Positions 1 through 20,537 of a DNA stretch of 64,000 nt are shown piece by piece (the stretch's first letter is position 1; each line of letters opens with the position of its first letter). The position numbers were made by a program, and so were the translations under genes. This stretch comes from Paulinella micropora. Its lineage: Eukaryota; Cercozoa; Imbricatea; Euglyphida. Under the pieces are notes generated by a model that had not been told where the DNA came from, did not search any database, and saw nothing but the letters and a program-made list of their open reading frames with translations. The stretch spans positions 582,365 through 646,364 of the forward strand of contig BJOX01000183.1 in NCBI GenBank assembly GCA_009731375.1, in the 5' to 3' direction.

Positions 1-87
1 TCCCCCCCCCCCCCTCTCTCTCTCTCTCTCTTTGTTACTCTCTTCTCAATCCTTGACATATTGTCTCCACCAGCAGGTCGAGCGCGC

Positions 88-1336
<1,249 letters not shown>

Positions 1337-2110
1337 ATGCATGCATCGTCGGGCAGGTGGAGCGGGCAGTAGGGGCAGTGGTCAGACAGGACGGCAGCTC
1401 AATGCAAGCTATCTTTTACTACCAGGTCGATTGATCTGCCTATCTGTCTTACGGTCTATCTGTCTGCTTATCTCTCTATGTTATCTGCTTATCTACGGAC
1501 ATCAGCTTCTTCCAGCAGGCTATCTTCTTCTATCCAATCGATTTTGCTGTCCATTCATCAGTCTATCTATCTACCTCTCGATCTGCTTATCTACCTGTCT
1601 TCCTATCTCCTTATCTATCTATTTATCAACGGACGGCAGCTCTATGCAGTCTATCTTCTACTATCAGATCCATCTACCTGTTAGATGATTGTCTCTCTAC
1701 CTACCTCTCTATCTGCTTATCCACCTGCCTACCTATCTACCTATGTATCTACTTATCAACGGACGGCAGCTCAAGGCAAGCTATCTTTTAATATCAGATT
1801 CATCTACCTCTTTTACTATCAGCTGCATCTACCTGCTACCTGTTGTCTCTCTACCTACCTGTCTATCTGTTATCTACCTGTCTACCTGTCTACCTATTTC
1901 ACGTATCAACGGACGGCAGCACAAGGCAAGCTATCTTTACCATGAGATCCATCTACCTGTTAGATGATTGTCTCACTCCCTACCTGTCTGTCTGCTTATC
2001 TGCCTATCTACCAATCTACCTATCTACCTATCTACCTATCTATCTACTTATCAACGGCCGGCAGCCCAAGACAAAGTATCTTTTACTATCGGGTCACTCT
2101 CTATCTGCTT
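1337..2110 (+). repeat. Interspersed ~45-bp unit repeated about five times among CTAT
   Basis: A unit with the core GACGGCAGCTCAA followed by CAAGCTATCTTTTACTA occurs near 1389, 1629, 1758, 1908 and 2051, each copy followed by degenerate CTAT/CTAC sequence. The copies differ by a few bases. Translated, they give variants of DGSSMQAIFYYQ, but no long frame is kept. By analogy with the exon-fragment copies further downstream they could be copies of an upstream exon piece; I cannot show this from the window. Confidence 0.6.
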
Positions 2111-2226
2111 ATCTCTCTATCTGTTTATCTGTTTATGTGTCTCCCTATCTACAGATATGTCTGTTCAGCTGTCTGTCTGCCTATCTCTATATATACCTAC
2201 GTATCCATGTCCTTTTGTTGGGCTGG

Positions 2227-2277
<51 letters not shown>

Positions 2278-2308
2278 CGTGTTGGGAATGATTCCAGCCA
2301 TAACGATT

Positions 2309-2313
2309 AGCTC

Positions 2314-2355
<42 letters not shown>

Positions 2356-2359
2356 TCCA
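2309..2359 (+). repeat. (CT)n intronic tract before the first visible exon
   Basis: CT-rich microsatellite serving as the polypyrimidine tract of the acceptor at 2359-2360. A short copy of the exon start (TTGGGAATGATTCCAGCCAT) sits just upstream near 2282, separated from the true exon by this tract. Confidence 0.75.
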
Positions 2360-2360
2360 G

Positions 2361-10513
<8,153 letters not shown>

Positions 10514-12944
10514 TTCTATTCATCGTTAGCATTAACAAGTTATCATATACTTTTTCCAACAGAACGACTTTAATAAATCTAGTAAAAGAAGACGCTTGCA
10601 AGGCTTTTTCGTGGAGGTGAAAGAGAAACATGTAAGAAACTAACATCGGTAAGAACATAGGCAGCTCTCTTAAGATAAAATAAAGTTTGGAGTGAACGTT
10701 CTCAATATGACGCTAAACTGCATCGGGTCTCTGCGTGACCTTAAACTGCGACTGCATTCTTCTTCCTTCTTCTTCTTCTTCTTCTTCTTCTTCTTCTTCT
10801 TCTTCTTCTTCTTCTTCTTCTTCTTCTTCTTCTTCTTGTGTGTGTGTGTGTGTGTTTTAACAGTAAGCAAGGTTTAATAGAGAAAAGGTTTTTTATAGTA
10901 AGCAAGGTGTAATAGAGAAAAATTAAGAAGAGCTTAATTCAAATGAATTCTGGTCCCGGGGAACAAAAGTGCAAGCTCAGAAAATTTGAATTAAAATTCA
11001 ATATCTAGGTTGCTTGGAAAAAAATATGTAAAAGAAAAGAAAATAGATATAATAGAAAGAGAGAAAAATGAAAGAAAAACACATAATAGATACAACAAAT
11101 ACACATAACAGAAACAACAAATGTTAATAGCAAACAGAAACACAGAAGCACACATAACAACAGAAACAAAAATACTTATAACAGCAAACACAAATACATA
11201 AGCACAAAGTAAGACAGAGGCGACGGAGACAGTACTATAAGTGATAGACGTAATAAACACAGTGCGCAAGTGAGATCAATTGACAAATAGTGAGACAACC
11301 ATTAAGGAAACTGCAGCACCTTACGCAATATATACTCGCACCCAGAGTATATCGTGTAGAGGTTTTATTTATTTATATTTATTGTATATTATCTATAATT
11401 AATATTTTATTTTTTATTTTCAAGTGGATTTTTATTTGTTTTTTTTGTTTTTATTTTTATTTATTGCGTGTTACCCGATAATATTATTTTATTATCAATA
11501 AAACAGCGCTTGCGCAAAAAACAAATACTTGCTCACAAGGATGTGTGGGAAGCGTTTCATTTTCCTGATATGTAGTCAGGAGGATGGTGTGCAGAGTATA
11601 GTAAGACTCGACGTTGCGATTGCTCGCGACGCTACTATGCTGCGTGGTTAAATACTAACTCAAGCCTAGCAACCTTTCAGACATGCAGCCTAAGCTAGTC
11701 GAGCTAGACTACTCCGCACATAACTCGCTCATAGACACGTAGAAGTGTTGGCAAGCTACAATCAATAAGAGAAAGCAACAACCACATAATAAAAATACAT
11801 AAGTAGCAAATGTCATCAACAATCTGACACTCTCATCAGCAACCCATACATATGAAAAAAGCAAGAGAAAAATAGATAGGAAAAAAAAGAAAAAAAAACT
11901 TGAAAACCATTACGGTAAAGAAGGTGGTTTTTGATTATTCTCCCCCTCCCCCCTCATAACTAAGCATTTTATTAATAATGTTAATAATTATTATATTGAG
12001 CTCATGGAAAAAATTCAATATGTATTAAAATTAACAAACATAAACAGCACAACACATCAAATCTAGCTAGCAAATATAGTAGAAACATGTACATATAAAA
12101 AAAAGATAAGAAAGTGGAAATTATAATTTTTTTTAACTTTATTTTTTTCTCTTGTTTGTCACATATGTAGGTTCTCCCTAGTGAAAGTGATCGGTAGAAG
12201 TTAGATATAATAGAAGTATCTGTAAATATACATAATATGAAAAATATGTTAAATAAAAATATATATGATTTCGTTTCATTTAGTGAAAGAACTATTCTGT
12301 AGTCAGAAAATTAAGAATTGATTGCATAAGATTGATTCTACTCTGCGTTCATGCAAATTTCTTTGTCTATTGAAAAAACCTCACACCAGAAATTTGTGGT
12401 TCCCAACCGTTCGGTGTATCACTCTTTTCGTGGCAAACACAAACTATTTGAATGAAGCAGACGACAGCTTGTCAAGGGAGAGGCTCCTCATGTAAAGGAG
12501 GAGAGTCTGTTTCCTTCACTACAAGAACTGCAGGAGCTTTGGAAAACACTGCACTTCCCAAATCTCAAATCATTGCTTCGTTCTTGACAACCCTTGCATC
12601 CTGCATCTCAATAATAAGATAAGGATGACTAACCTTCATTTGTGTTATTTCTGTTGGGGCCTTTCGCTTGTTGCATATTCATATTCGTGAGGTTTTGCAT
12701 GTAAAAGTGATTATGAGTTGGAGTGAATTAGTTAAAGATAAAATAAAAGAGCACAAAAACAATGAGAGAGAGAGAATGAGAGAGAGAGAGAGAATGAGAG
12801 AGAGAGAGAGAGAAAGCGCGCGCAAAAAGAGAGAAGCAAGTCTGAAATAGAATACTCTATCCACAGTTCCCCAAGGCAGATGCAAGCAAGCGAAAAAATA
12901 CCAAGAATGCCAAGATAAAATTTGACACAGAGGAAATATATAGA
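10514..12944. other. Intergenic, AT-rich; no gene seen
   Basis: After the host stop codon, AT-rich sequence with an AATAAAG at about 10680 that could be a polyadenylation signal, a (TTC)n run at 10756-10837, a (GT)n run and poly-A/T stretches. Frames here are short and of low complexity. A GA-rich run lies at 12762-12822. I see no supported coding region. Confidence 0.6.
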
Positions 12945-13135
12945 TACATACACACATACATACATACATACATGCATAGTAATACATACATACATACATA
13001 CATACATACATACATACATACATACATACTAATGATGTTGTTGTTGGTGTTGTTGTTGTTGTTGTTGTTGCTGCTGTCATTATTGTTGTTGTTGTTGTTG
13101 TGTGTTGTTGTTGTTGCTGTTGTTGTTGTTGTTGC
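12945..13135. repeat. (CATA)n followed by (TTG)n
   Basis: CATA array then a TTG/TGC array. The TTG run continues straight into the next open frame, giving it an artefactual repetitive start. Confidence 0.85.
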
Positions 13136-13695
13136 GTTGATACTAACATGTTCCAACACGATTTAATCAATGAAGAGTTGCTGGATTTTGCTGTAAGGAG
13201 ACTGATGCAAGCGCCTTTCATGTATGTGGATGATTGGGACGCCTTCCAGTTTCTATTTCCAATGTTTGGTTGGCTTTATATATATACGAAGTATAGGACT
13301 GATTTTCAGTCAAAAAGGAGCAAGAATTACAGGGAGTGGATATTTTTTGTCAAAGCATGAAAATTACCCAAGAGTTTTTTTAACTAAACATAATCCTATT
13401 GCGCATGGGCGCCTCCAAAAAGTTCGACTGGAGTATGCTAAGTTTGCTTAAATTGGTAAACGTGGAGGAGGAGGAAAATTTTAAGCTACACAAAAAGAAG
13501 ACACTGAGATACCAAATTGAAAATGTCACTGTGTATCAAGTAAAGGATGTTAAGGGCTGGATGGCTGCAGTACAGGAAAGAAACCATCTGTATCTATATC
13601 CTGCTCTATCTACCCATGACCAAGTAAACACTTGGTATTATGCATCATGTTTAAAATATTCTTTATTTTTTATCAAGGAAAACACTTTTTCATAA
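13136..13695 (+). pseudogene. Unrecognised broken ORF pair
   Basis: Two consecutive frames have ordinary amino-acid composition. The first contains LINEELLDFAVRRLMQAP and FQFLFPMFGWLYIYTKY; the second contains QIENVTVYQVKDVKGWMAA and YPALSTHDQVNTWYYA. They lie in different phases separated by a stop-rich interval of about 40 bases, as expected for one frameshifted gene. I do not recognise the family. The position ahead of the retroelement remains suggests a transposon ORF. Confidence 0.35.
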
Positions 13696-13868
13696 AGTTC
13701 ACCGTTTGATTTAGTTTTCAATAATAATCTTTCCCTTTGTATGAGATGTTTTTGTGTGGCTAGATCATTTTCACTGTCTTCATAAGCTTAATGACAAGCA
13801 CTGTCTGTCACTTTATTTGAGAAATATAACATAAAAAGCATCAGCTTGAGCTAAAATTAGCAGCAGTA

Positions 13869-15150
13869 ATGCTGGTGCAGGTGATGCGGGGAGGGGCGGC
13901 CAGGATCATAGCGCTGCATTTGTTCCTCCCACATCGCTGCTTGAAGTTCATGGGGGTCCGCCTCAGCATCAACAGATTCATCGTTTGCAGCCTCCTGCAT
14001 CGCTTCAAGGGGTTTCAGACTTTTCTGCAGCCTGCTTCCCAGGACTGGGGGGTTTTCATCAGGGTGGTGGAGTGTTTCACGCTGAGTTCAGTTCTGGATC
14101 ACAGGCTGCGGCTGCGGCTGCAGCGGTCCAGAGTTTTGGTTGCGGCCTGGGTTCTGCAGCTTGTGCTGCTTTGGGTGGCAGCGGTCAGCATGATCCTTGT
14201 GACGCATCGCTATCGTTAGCATTAGATCTTTCAGGCGCGAGTCCCATCCTGTCTTCGTTGGTTGCTGCATCAGTGAGTGAGGAGTCACGCATGAAGTCTG
14301 TCACTCTCGTGGCAGCTCTAGATCTGCCTATGGACAGGCTGATGATACTTTTCTATCTCCTCCCCACCCTCGGGATCGCCCTCATTACGACTCAGGCGCC
14401 CTTACGCCGCTCCTTTAGCTTCCTTCGCTCGTTATCAGACTGATTGCCAGGTCAGTGGGACGGCGGAGCGAGTTGCTTCAAGCTCTGCTCCAAAGTCTTT
14501 GGGACGTTTGGGTATGTTATGAAAGTATGATAACTAGCGTGTTCGGCCAGTCAGTTGCTTCACTCTCGTGACAGTCTAGTTTGTTGGATAGCGTCGTGCT
14601 TCCCTGCGTCGGCTGTTGCATCTTATCTGGAAGAGGCTCGAGCTCGGGCGGCGGCGGCAGTGGTTCGTGCTCCGCCAGCCTTTGGCGAGACATGTCGTTT
14701 CCCCAGACATTCACAACCCTCACATTCAATGCACATNNNNNNNNNNNNNNNNNNNNNNNNCGCAATAGCAAGCGCGTTAGGCGCGACTTCCCTACTGGGC
14801 AGCGCGACGTGCTGCAGCGGCTATCACGGTTTCGCAGGCTGCATCGCAGGCTCGGCCGGCCGCAGCCCCAGCAGCTCTGATCGCAGGTAGAGTGGTGGGT
14901 AGTCATCGAACGATTATTTCCTATCCTCCCTCCTATTGTGTCTTCTCTCCATTTAATATCTTCCCCTGCTTCGTGCTTTCTTTTCCCTTCGCCTGTTTCC
15001 TTCGTGTGTTTTTCATTTTGGTCTGGTCGTGGCCCTCGCGTTGTCTTCTCGAGTTACATTCTAGACATTGTGGTATTATATTCTCTTCCTTGCAGCGCTT
15101 GTGTTAAATATTCTTCTGCAGTGGAGAGCGGGTCGAGGTCCCGACAGTGA
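13869..15150 (+). pseudogene. Decayed low-complexity ORFs, possibly retroelement gag
   Basis: Short overlapping frames rich in Ala, Gly, Ser and Arg, with a 24-N gap at 14737-14760. No domain is recognisable. It lies upstream of and on the same strand as the DIRS-like reverse transcriptase, where a gag-like ORF would be expected; this is positional inference only. Confidence 0.3.
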
Positions 15151-15796
15151 TTATCGCCCGCTCGCTTCTGTTTCTAAATCAGGCGATTGCAAGTTTGCTT
15201 TCTTATCTTTTCTTTCGGAGCAGACATGTTAGCATTCTAATTTCTTGCGTGCTTATTAGCTCAAGACGTCAGGAGTGTAGATGCTGCTATCGTCCCGCCT
15301 GAGCTTGCGTCGAAGTTCTGCTTGCGCTTGTCAGGCGAGCACGTTCAAGATGTGCCAGACAGACTGCAGGTTCTCATTCCAACTGGTTTTCCCGCATGTT
15401 GATAGGTGGCAGTCGCATAGCTGGGCACAATGAAATGGCGATCGCGATCGCCGTTAAAATACAAATTGACTTCGATCTGTGCATCCCTCGCAGCAGGAAG
15501 GTGAATCAGCGCAAGCTCAGCTGGACAGCGAGATTGCGAAAGGTTTGATTGCTTGTTAGTTTTCTTCTCTTCCTTTCTCCCCGTTCCGGTCGTATTTTTT
15601 GGGTTCGGTGGTTAATGCCTTAGGATGGCGGGTCGGACTTACGCATCATTGTAGATTCTTCCGCTTGTGGTGAGGGCAGTCTCAACGCGGTTCTGCGCCA
15701 CTATTTAGCATCTTCCCGTCGTGACAGTGTGTATGTAACACAATTTTTCACGCTCACAATGCCGCTTGTTGTGACACGGGAGGCAAGCGTGCTTGG

Positions 15797-16098
15797 ATGA
15801 TCAAGTTTGATGTCGAGGCCGCGTTTCAGCAGATCCCTATTTGTCCACATGACTGGCCCCTTTGTGCCCTACATTGGGCTGAGATGTGGGCTGTTCTATT
15901 GAGATTCACGTTCGGTGTGTGTGTCTCTCCAGACATCTGGGAACGTTTCTGTTTTATTTTCGAAGCGTTACTGAAGCTGTGGCTTCCCAGTTAGGTATCC
16001 CTTCTACGCTTGGCGGACGATTTCCTGCTTGCATTTGCTGCTACGGAGGCGGAGGCTGCTGTCATCCTCTACTTCTGCGTGTTCGTGGCTGAGCGTTA
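15797..16098 (+). pseudogene. DIRS/Ngaro-like reverse transcriptase fragment
   Basis: One frame reads IKFDVEAAFQQIPICPHDWP then FTFGVCVSPDIWERF. These match RT motifs of the tyrosine-recombinase retrotransposon (DIRS/Ngaro) type, where KFD-AAF-IP-HP-DWP-HW and PFG-SP-F are usual. In the next frame LADDFLLAFAA stands where the catalytic YVDD-like box is expected, so a frameshift separates the boxes at about 15994. The polymerase is dead. The following ~250 bases, with RTPSRKVLKKF, may be the connection or RNase H part. Confidence 0.65.
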
Positions 16099-16099
16099 A

Positions 16100-16740
16100 T
16101 GTCTTCCTCAGAAAGATTCTAAGGTTTTAGGTCCCGCCGAGGAAATATAGTTTATCGGATGTGGTTTCCGCATCTCTACGGAGCTAGAGTTTCCTCTCCT
16201 CTCGCTTCCTGCTCGCAGGTCCAGGAGAGAATTTTTTGTGTGTTCCTGCGATCTGACCATGCGGACGCCTTCTAGGAAGGTGCTTAAGAAGTTCTTGTGC
16301 AAGTGTCGTTCCCTGTCAGCTGTTTTTATAAACATGGTGCCCGATCAGCAGGTGGTGCAAACCTTTTTGATATCTCTGCCCTCAGCGCAGCCTACCCTTG
16401 CGCAGAGGCTTCTTTCGGAGGCGGTACCGGTGCGGGATGAGATTCTTCTGCTACATGCCTTTGTGGCCGCTGCTCCTTCAACTATTGATCTGCGACCTTG
16501 CACTGGTGACATGCATTCTTGTTGCTGCTGTGGTTAGCAGCGAGCAGAAGAACAACCAAATACGAATGGTAGTAGCAACTTTCATCCTGAAGTTAGTTGA
16601 CTTGGAGAAAACAATAAACGACCTGAAGTCTCAACTTGCTAAAGGGGTGGTGGCTGAGTTTCACAAGGTGAAATCTCCCAAAAAAAAAAACTAATTGGAA
16701 AAGAATCCCTAACGTCAATAAAACATCCTACGAAGATCAG
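16100..16740 (+). other. Decayed retroelement continuation, unassigned
   Basis: Short frames, including one with MVVATFILKLVDLEKTINDLK (coiled-coil-like) ending at about 16694 in a run of lysines. No intact domain. It is probably the tail of the DIRS-like element or the start of the ORF interrupted downstream. Confidence 0.3.
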
Positions 16741-16798
16741 GATGTTGCAATCTCATTGTCTCTGAAAACAGAAAGATTTCCTGAATACTGCAGACTCA

Positions 16799-17219
16799 TT
16801 GTCTCCACTAAAGGAGAAAGATATTCTGAACTCTGCAGAAGATACGGAGAAAAAACATACACTTCAGCCTGCACCTGAGCTTGCAGCTGCAGATGATCAG
16901 GACCTTGACATCAAGTCAGAGAACGGCAGCCAAATTTTGGAAGAGGACGATGATGAGTCGCTTTCACGAATCCCGAACCTAGCAGAACATGCTGCAAAGT
17001 CAGTTAAAAAATATCCCCTTTCTCTGTCATCTACTAGCCTCTCTCTACGGTGAAAGCTAGTTCGCCTTCGCCTGTAAGGGAGGAATTAGATCAGGGGGCC
17101 TAGCCCAAGAAGCAGAGAATCGAATCTCCGTCTGCAAAACGCAACACTACGTGGGGAGATATTCGTTCGTCCCCTGAGTCGGAAGAGATCTTTGGCGCCA
17201 AAACCAATGACCCGAAAGG
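16799..17219 (+). pseudogene. 5' part of an ORF interrupted by element 1
   Basis: Acidic frame (DDQDLDIKSENGSQILEEDD) that shifts phase at about 17050 and contains one TAG near 17100. It continues as KKQRIESPSAKR..WGDIRSSPESEEIFGAK to the insertion point. Removing element 1 and one copy of CATCGG makes this frame run straight into the ORF at 37794. The family is not recognised; a coiled-coil/charged gag-like or DNA-binding protein is possible. Confidence 0.5.
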
Positions 17220-17225
17220 CATCGG
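17220..17225. repeat. Target-site duplication, left copy (CATCGG)
   Basis: Six bases identical to 37788-37793 directly outside the terminal inverted repeats. A 6-bp duplication is the signature of Polinton/Maverick integrases. Confidence 0.9.
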
Positions 17226-17320
17226 AGTAGTATAGGGTGCCACTACAAGACACTTTTTCAATACACACCCCCCACCCCCAGAGACACACACCGGCCGGCC
17301 CGCCGGGACAAAATGGCAAC
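17226..17320 (+). repeat. Element 1 left terminal inverted repeat
   Basis: Begins AGTAGTATAGGGTGCC and includes CACCGGCCGGCCCGCCGGG. It matches the reverse complement of 37692-37787 with only about three differences in a C-rich stretch. Confidence 0.93.
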
Positions 17321-17603
17321 GGCAAGGAAAAAGTGGAAACAAATCATAAAACATGATACACGTAGCCTTTTTCGACACCCAACAATCACAGCTGTCAATT
17401 TGCGAAAAAAGAAATATAACGGGTTTTGCGAATTTTCTTTACTTTTTTTTGTTAAAGTTTCTGTTAGATAGAAAAATGAAATATAAGTTATCAGCCAATA
17501 CTTCAATGCGACAGATCGTTCGTTTCGTGCGAAGTGTCTTTTTGCTTTTTTGTGTTGTCGCTCTTTTTTTGCGAACATAAAGCTTATTCATACCCCTCAT
17601 ATA

Positions 17604-18090
17604 ATGTCATTAAATCTCATACCAAACAATGTAAAAGATAAATATATGTGGAAAGAACAGTTCGAAATTAATAGATATAGTTTAAATAAACTAAATGAAT
17701 TGAAAATAAAGGCAGATAAAGAGATTGAAAAAGACGAAGCGATAATTGAGAATATGAAGAAAGAGTTGATGAATAAGAAGGAGAGGCGAGATGTGTTGAA
17801 AGAGACGATAGATGAAAAAGAAAAGGAGAGAGACCGAGATAGAAGAAGACTTAATGGAGGATAGACGAAAGAAGTTAAAGAAAAGAAAGATTGAGAGTGA
17901 AATAAGATTGATGAAGCATTGGAAGAAGCAGAATAGAGGAATGATAGTGGCAGAGGAGCTTGCTAAGATGGAAAAAATGATTGAAAGAGGGACGACATTT
18001 ACAGAAGCATGTATGATGATGAAAAGATTAGATGAAATAGTGATAGATGTAGGGGGAGGTAATAGAAATATGAATAAAGCGTATAGATAA
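17604..18090 (+). pseudogene. Element 1 charged coiled-coil protein, frameshifted
   Basis: Starts MSLNLIPNNVKDKYMWK and is a Lys/Glu/Arg-rich heptad-like helix. The first frame stops at 17864. A second frame overlapping from 17812 continues with ERGTTFTEACMMMKRLDE and ends at 18090, so a single indel in the GA-rich stretch explains the split. Its position, the first gene after the left terminus, matches the coiled-coil gene at 47.2-47.5 kb in element 2, but strand differs and no sequence identity is obvious. Function unknown. Confidence 0.55.
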
Positions 18091-18179
18091 TTGATTTTAT
18101 ATAAGTCTTGGGCACGACATTAAACTACCCCTACACATATATACATAGTTTGTCCCTTTGTATGTATGTGTAGGTCGCA

Positions 18180-18724
18180 ATGCATCCCAAGAAGAAGACT
18201 GAAGAACCAGCTCCAGCTCCACAGGTAATAATCTCTTTTCTTTTTTGTTGTTCTCACATTGTTTGTGTATTATAGGAACCCGCACCAGAACCAGCACCTG
18301 TAGCTGAAGAAAATGTAATTACTCTTTCTATTATTGCTTGTTCTTATCGATGTATGTGTATTGTGCAGGTTGAGCAGAAAGCAAATACAATGATTGGTGA
18401 GATATCAGCTGGAATGGTTATTTTAGAGGTAGCAGAAGGGAAGAATCCAGGCCGTAAAGGAACCCCTACAAAATCCTCTACTCCTTTCTAGAAGATGAAG
18501 CAAAAGGAATTACTATTTCCTTCACTCAAGTACAGGATAGTAGTCCTATTGAGGCTATTGGTTTGAGAACCGATGTTGCAAGTATCCGCAAGGGTAATCT
18601 TGTAATGGTTGTGTATTTGAAAGATCATTCTAAGTTTTTTTCACCCAGCTTGAAAAATGTAGAATCAGTTTTTGCAGGCAAGATGGAAAGACTTACGAAG
18701 ATTGTTCCAGCTAAAGTTGTTTAA
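18180..18724 (+). pseudogene. Element 1 left-end gene with two spliceosomal introns
   Basis: Exon 18180-18224 encodes a Lys/Pro/Glu head (MHPKKKTEEPAPAPQ). A 51-bp intron 18225-18275 (GTAATA..TATAG) follows, then exon 18276-18314 (EPAPEPAPVAEEN), a 54-bp intron 18315-18368 (GTAATT..TGCAG) and a last exon to 18724. In the last exon the frame hits TAG at 18489 and resumes in another phase (EDEAKGITISF..). Either a one-base indel or a third, 38-bp intron ending CTTTCTAG explains this. The ~110-aa core is not recognised. It is the first spliced gene inside the left end, like 47804 in element 2 and 50869 in element 3. Confidence 0.6.
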
Positions 18725-18806
18725 TAAATATTTCACACTGATTTTTTTGTAATTTGACTTACTACAGTAGTTTCAGGTTATATTAATTACATCTGTAGGC
18801 AATAAT

Positions 18807-19805
18807 TTACAAATCGAGTATTTCTTTTTTCTTCTTACTACGAGCACTACTACGGATATTCTCAGGTTTAATATCCAAAGACTTTAATAATTCCTTAGTC
18901 TTCTTTTCCTTAGTTGCTTCCTTAACTTTGTCAGCTAATTGAGGTTTAACTTCTTCATCAGAATGTTCGTTCATTTTAGATTTTAATAACTGTTGAGGAC
19001 TTGCTATTTCATCAGAATTTAAAATCAACTTAAAGCCTTTGATGCCTTTTACTGTATATATTTTTTTTGAAAACTGAACACCACCTTTACTAAAAACGGT
19101 TCGTTCTAATTCTTTTCTTACGGTTGAACCCTTAGGAAATTTATTAATAAGACCAGCTCTATATATTTCCTGATTATTTTTCTTTTTACCCTCATAGACT
19201 TCCATAGGTGTAGCCTTTATTGTATTATGATATGTATTATTATAATTTTCAACAATTTCATTAATGTAAGGATCCCAAATAAAATTATTATTAACTTCCC
19301 ACATAAAATTTAAATCGTTCCTTATTGTTCTAATAAATCTATCTACTATGCCCATAGTTCGGTGGTCACCAACTTCATTTGTTGCGTGTTCGATCTCGTT
19401 TTCTTTGAAGTATTCGGCTACTTGCCCTTTATATTCACTGGCGTTGTCGGACGTAATTCTTTTAGGTTTAGGTATTTTCTTTAATCCTTCTAATACTTCA
19501 CTGGTTGTTTTATTTTTGATCGGTTCAATCCAACCACGACGAGAATAAACATCAATCATTACTAATCCAAAATTGTAGTTTTTGTTTCCTTTCTTAGTAG
19601 CTATTTTAGACATATCCATTAAGTCAATAAACACTTGGCTTAATGGTTCAGGCTCAGGGGTTAGTATAGTATTCCATTTTTTAGGGTTCTTAGATTGATG
19701 ATGTATTTCAGAAGCCTCTTCAATTTTCTGTTTCTCAAGTTCTTCTTCATTTTTGCCTGGAGTTTCTTCCAGTTGTGAGTTAGCGGTTGTATGCTTATGG
19801 TCCAT
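18807..19805 (-). CDS. Element 1 retroviral-type (rve) integrase, 332 aa, intact
   Basis: Integrase that would cut and join element ends to host DNA and create the 6-bp duplication. The catalytic core is visible: FIDLMDMSK (first Asp, ~residue 61), ITSDNASEY (Asp120), and then GIVDRFIRT. The third acidic residue is Asp155, exactly 35 residues after Asp120, so the triad reads DD35D, not DD35E. A chromo/SH3-like basic tail follows (FSKGGVQFSKKIYTVKGIKG) with a Lys-rich end. It is one of the few undamaged genes of the element. A homologue with the same replacement lies at 48427-49406. Confidence 0.88.
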   Translation of the reverse strand: MDHKHTTANSQLEETPGKNEEELEKQKIEEASEIHHQSKNPKKWNTILTPEPEPLSQVFIDLMDMSKIATKKGNKNYNFGLVMIDVYSRRGWIEPIKNKTTSEVLEGLKKIPKPKRITSDNASEYKGQVAEYFKENEIEHATNEVGDHRTMGIVDRFIRTIRNDLNFMWEVNNNFIWDPYINEIVENYNNTYHNTIKATPMEVYEGKKKNNQEIYRAGLINKFPKGSTVRKELERTVFSKGGVQFSKKIYTVKGIKGFKLILNSDEIASPQQLLKSKMNEHSDEEVKPQLADKVKEATKEKKTKELLKSLDIKPENIRSSARSKKKKEILDL

Positions 19806-19904
19806 TGCTATATGCGACTAAAATAGAAAGGTAGTTTATCACAATATATAAAAAGAGCAAATAATAAGTCGTGCAAAAGGTTTTGTGAAACTTTTTCAAA
19901 AATT

Positions 19905-20447
19905 TCAAAACTTTATAAATATCTTAGATGTATCATTGTTTTCTTTTTTTGGTTTCTCGGGTTGTTGATTATAAACATTGACACTAACACTGCTAGTCTT
20001 CTTCCCGCCTTTCTTAGGCTTAGGCTCTTCCTCTTCTTCCTCGCTTTCGCTTTCGCTGTCCTCGCTTTCTTCCATTTTCTTTTTTACCACTTTCTTCGCC
20101 TTCTTCTGTTTGTTTTTAAGTTTCATACCAGCAACCCGTCGTGCGACAATATCTACAAAGTCGTGTTCAACCTCTTCATCACTTTCACTGCTTTCCTCAC
20201 TTTTCTCGCCATACGCTTCTGCGAGCGTAGCTCCGCAGTCTCTGCCATCAATCATATCCTTAGCCAACTGCTTCTTAGTAATGTGGTCCATCTTTTCGTC
20301 AGCAGTCATTTCTTTCACATTCTTAGCATCTTCCTCAGCAAGTAATTCCTTAGCTCTTTCAATCTTTCTCTGCTTAGCCTATTTCTTCTTTGCCTCCCAA
20401 CCCTTTTCAAGATTCTTCATCGCAACCTCTCTATTACCTCTCTGCAT
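19905..20447 (-). pseudogene. Element 1 acidic linker protein with VNVYNQ tail, one in-frame TAG
   Basis: The frame from 20447 (MQRGNREVAMKNLEKGW) is open apart from a TAG at 20379-20381. It then runs through a charged helix, an acidic Ser/Glu stretch, a Lys-rich segment and the tail SVSVNVYNQQPEK..SKIFIKF. The same tail (NISVNVYNQSEK..SRMFLKF) occurs in element 2 at 49733-49890, also next to an integrase gene. Restarting at 20318 would give a 137-aa protein. The function is unknown; it may bind DNA or capsid through the conserved tail. Confidence 0.6.
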
Positions 20448-20537
20448 TTTATATTATTATACAAAATAATATTACTTAGTTTTTATTAATGAATAATTTC
20501 TGAACAAATATAGACACCTCCACTGGTTTTGGTTCAA

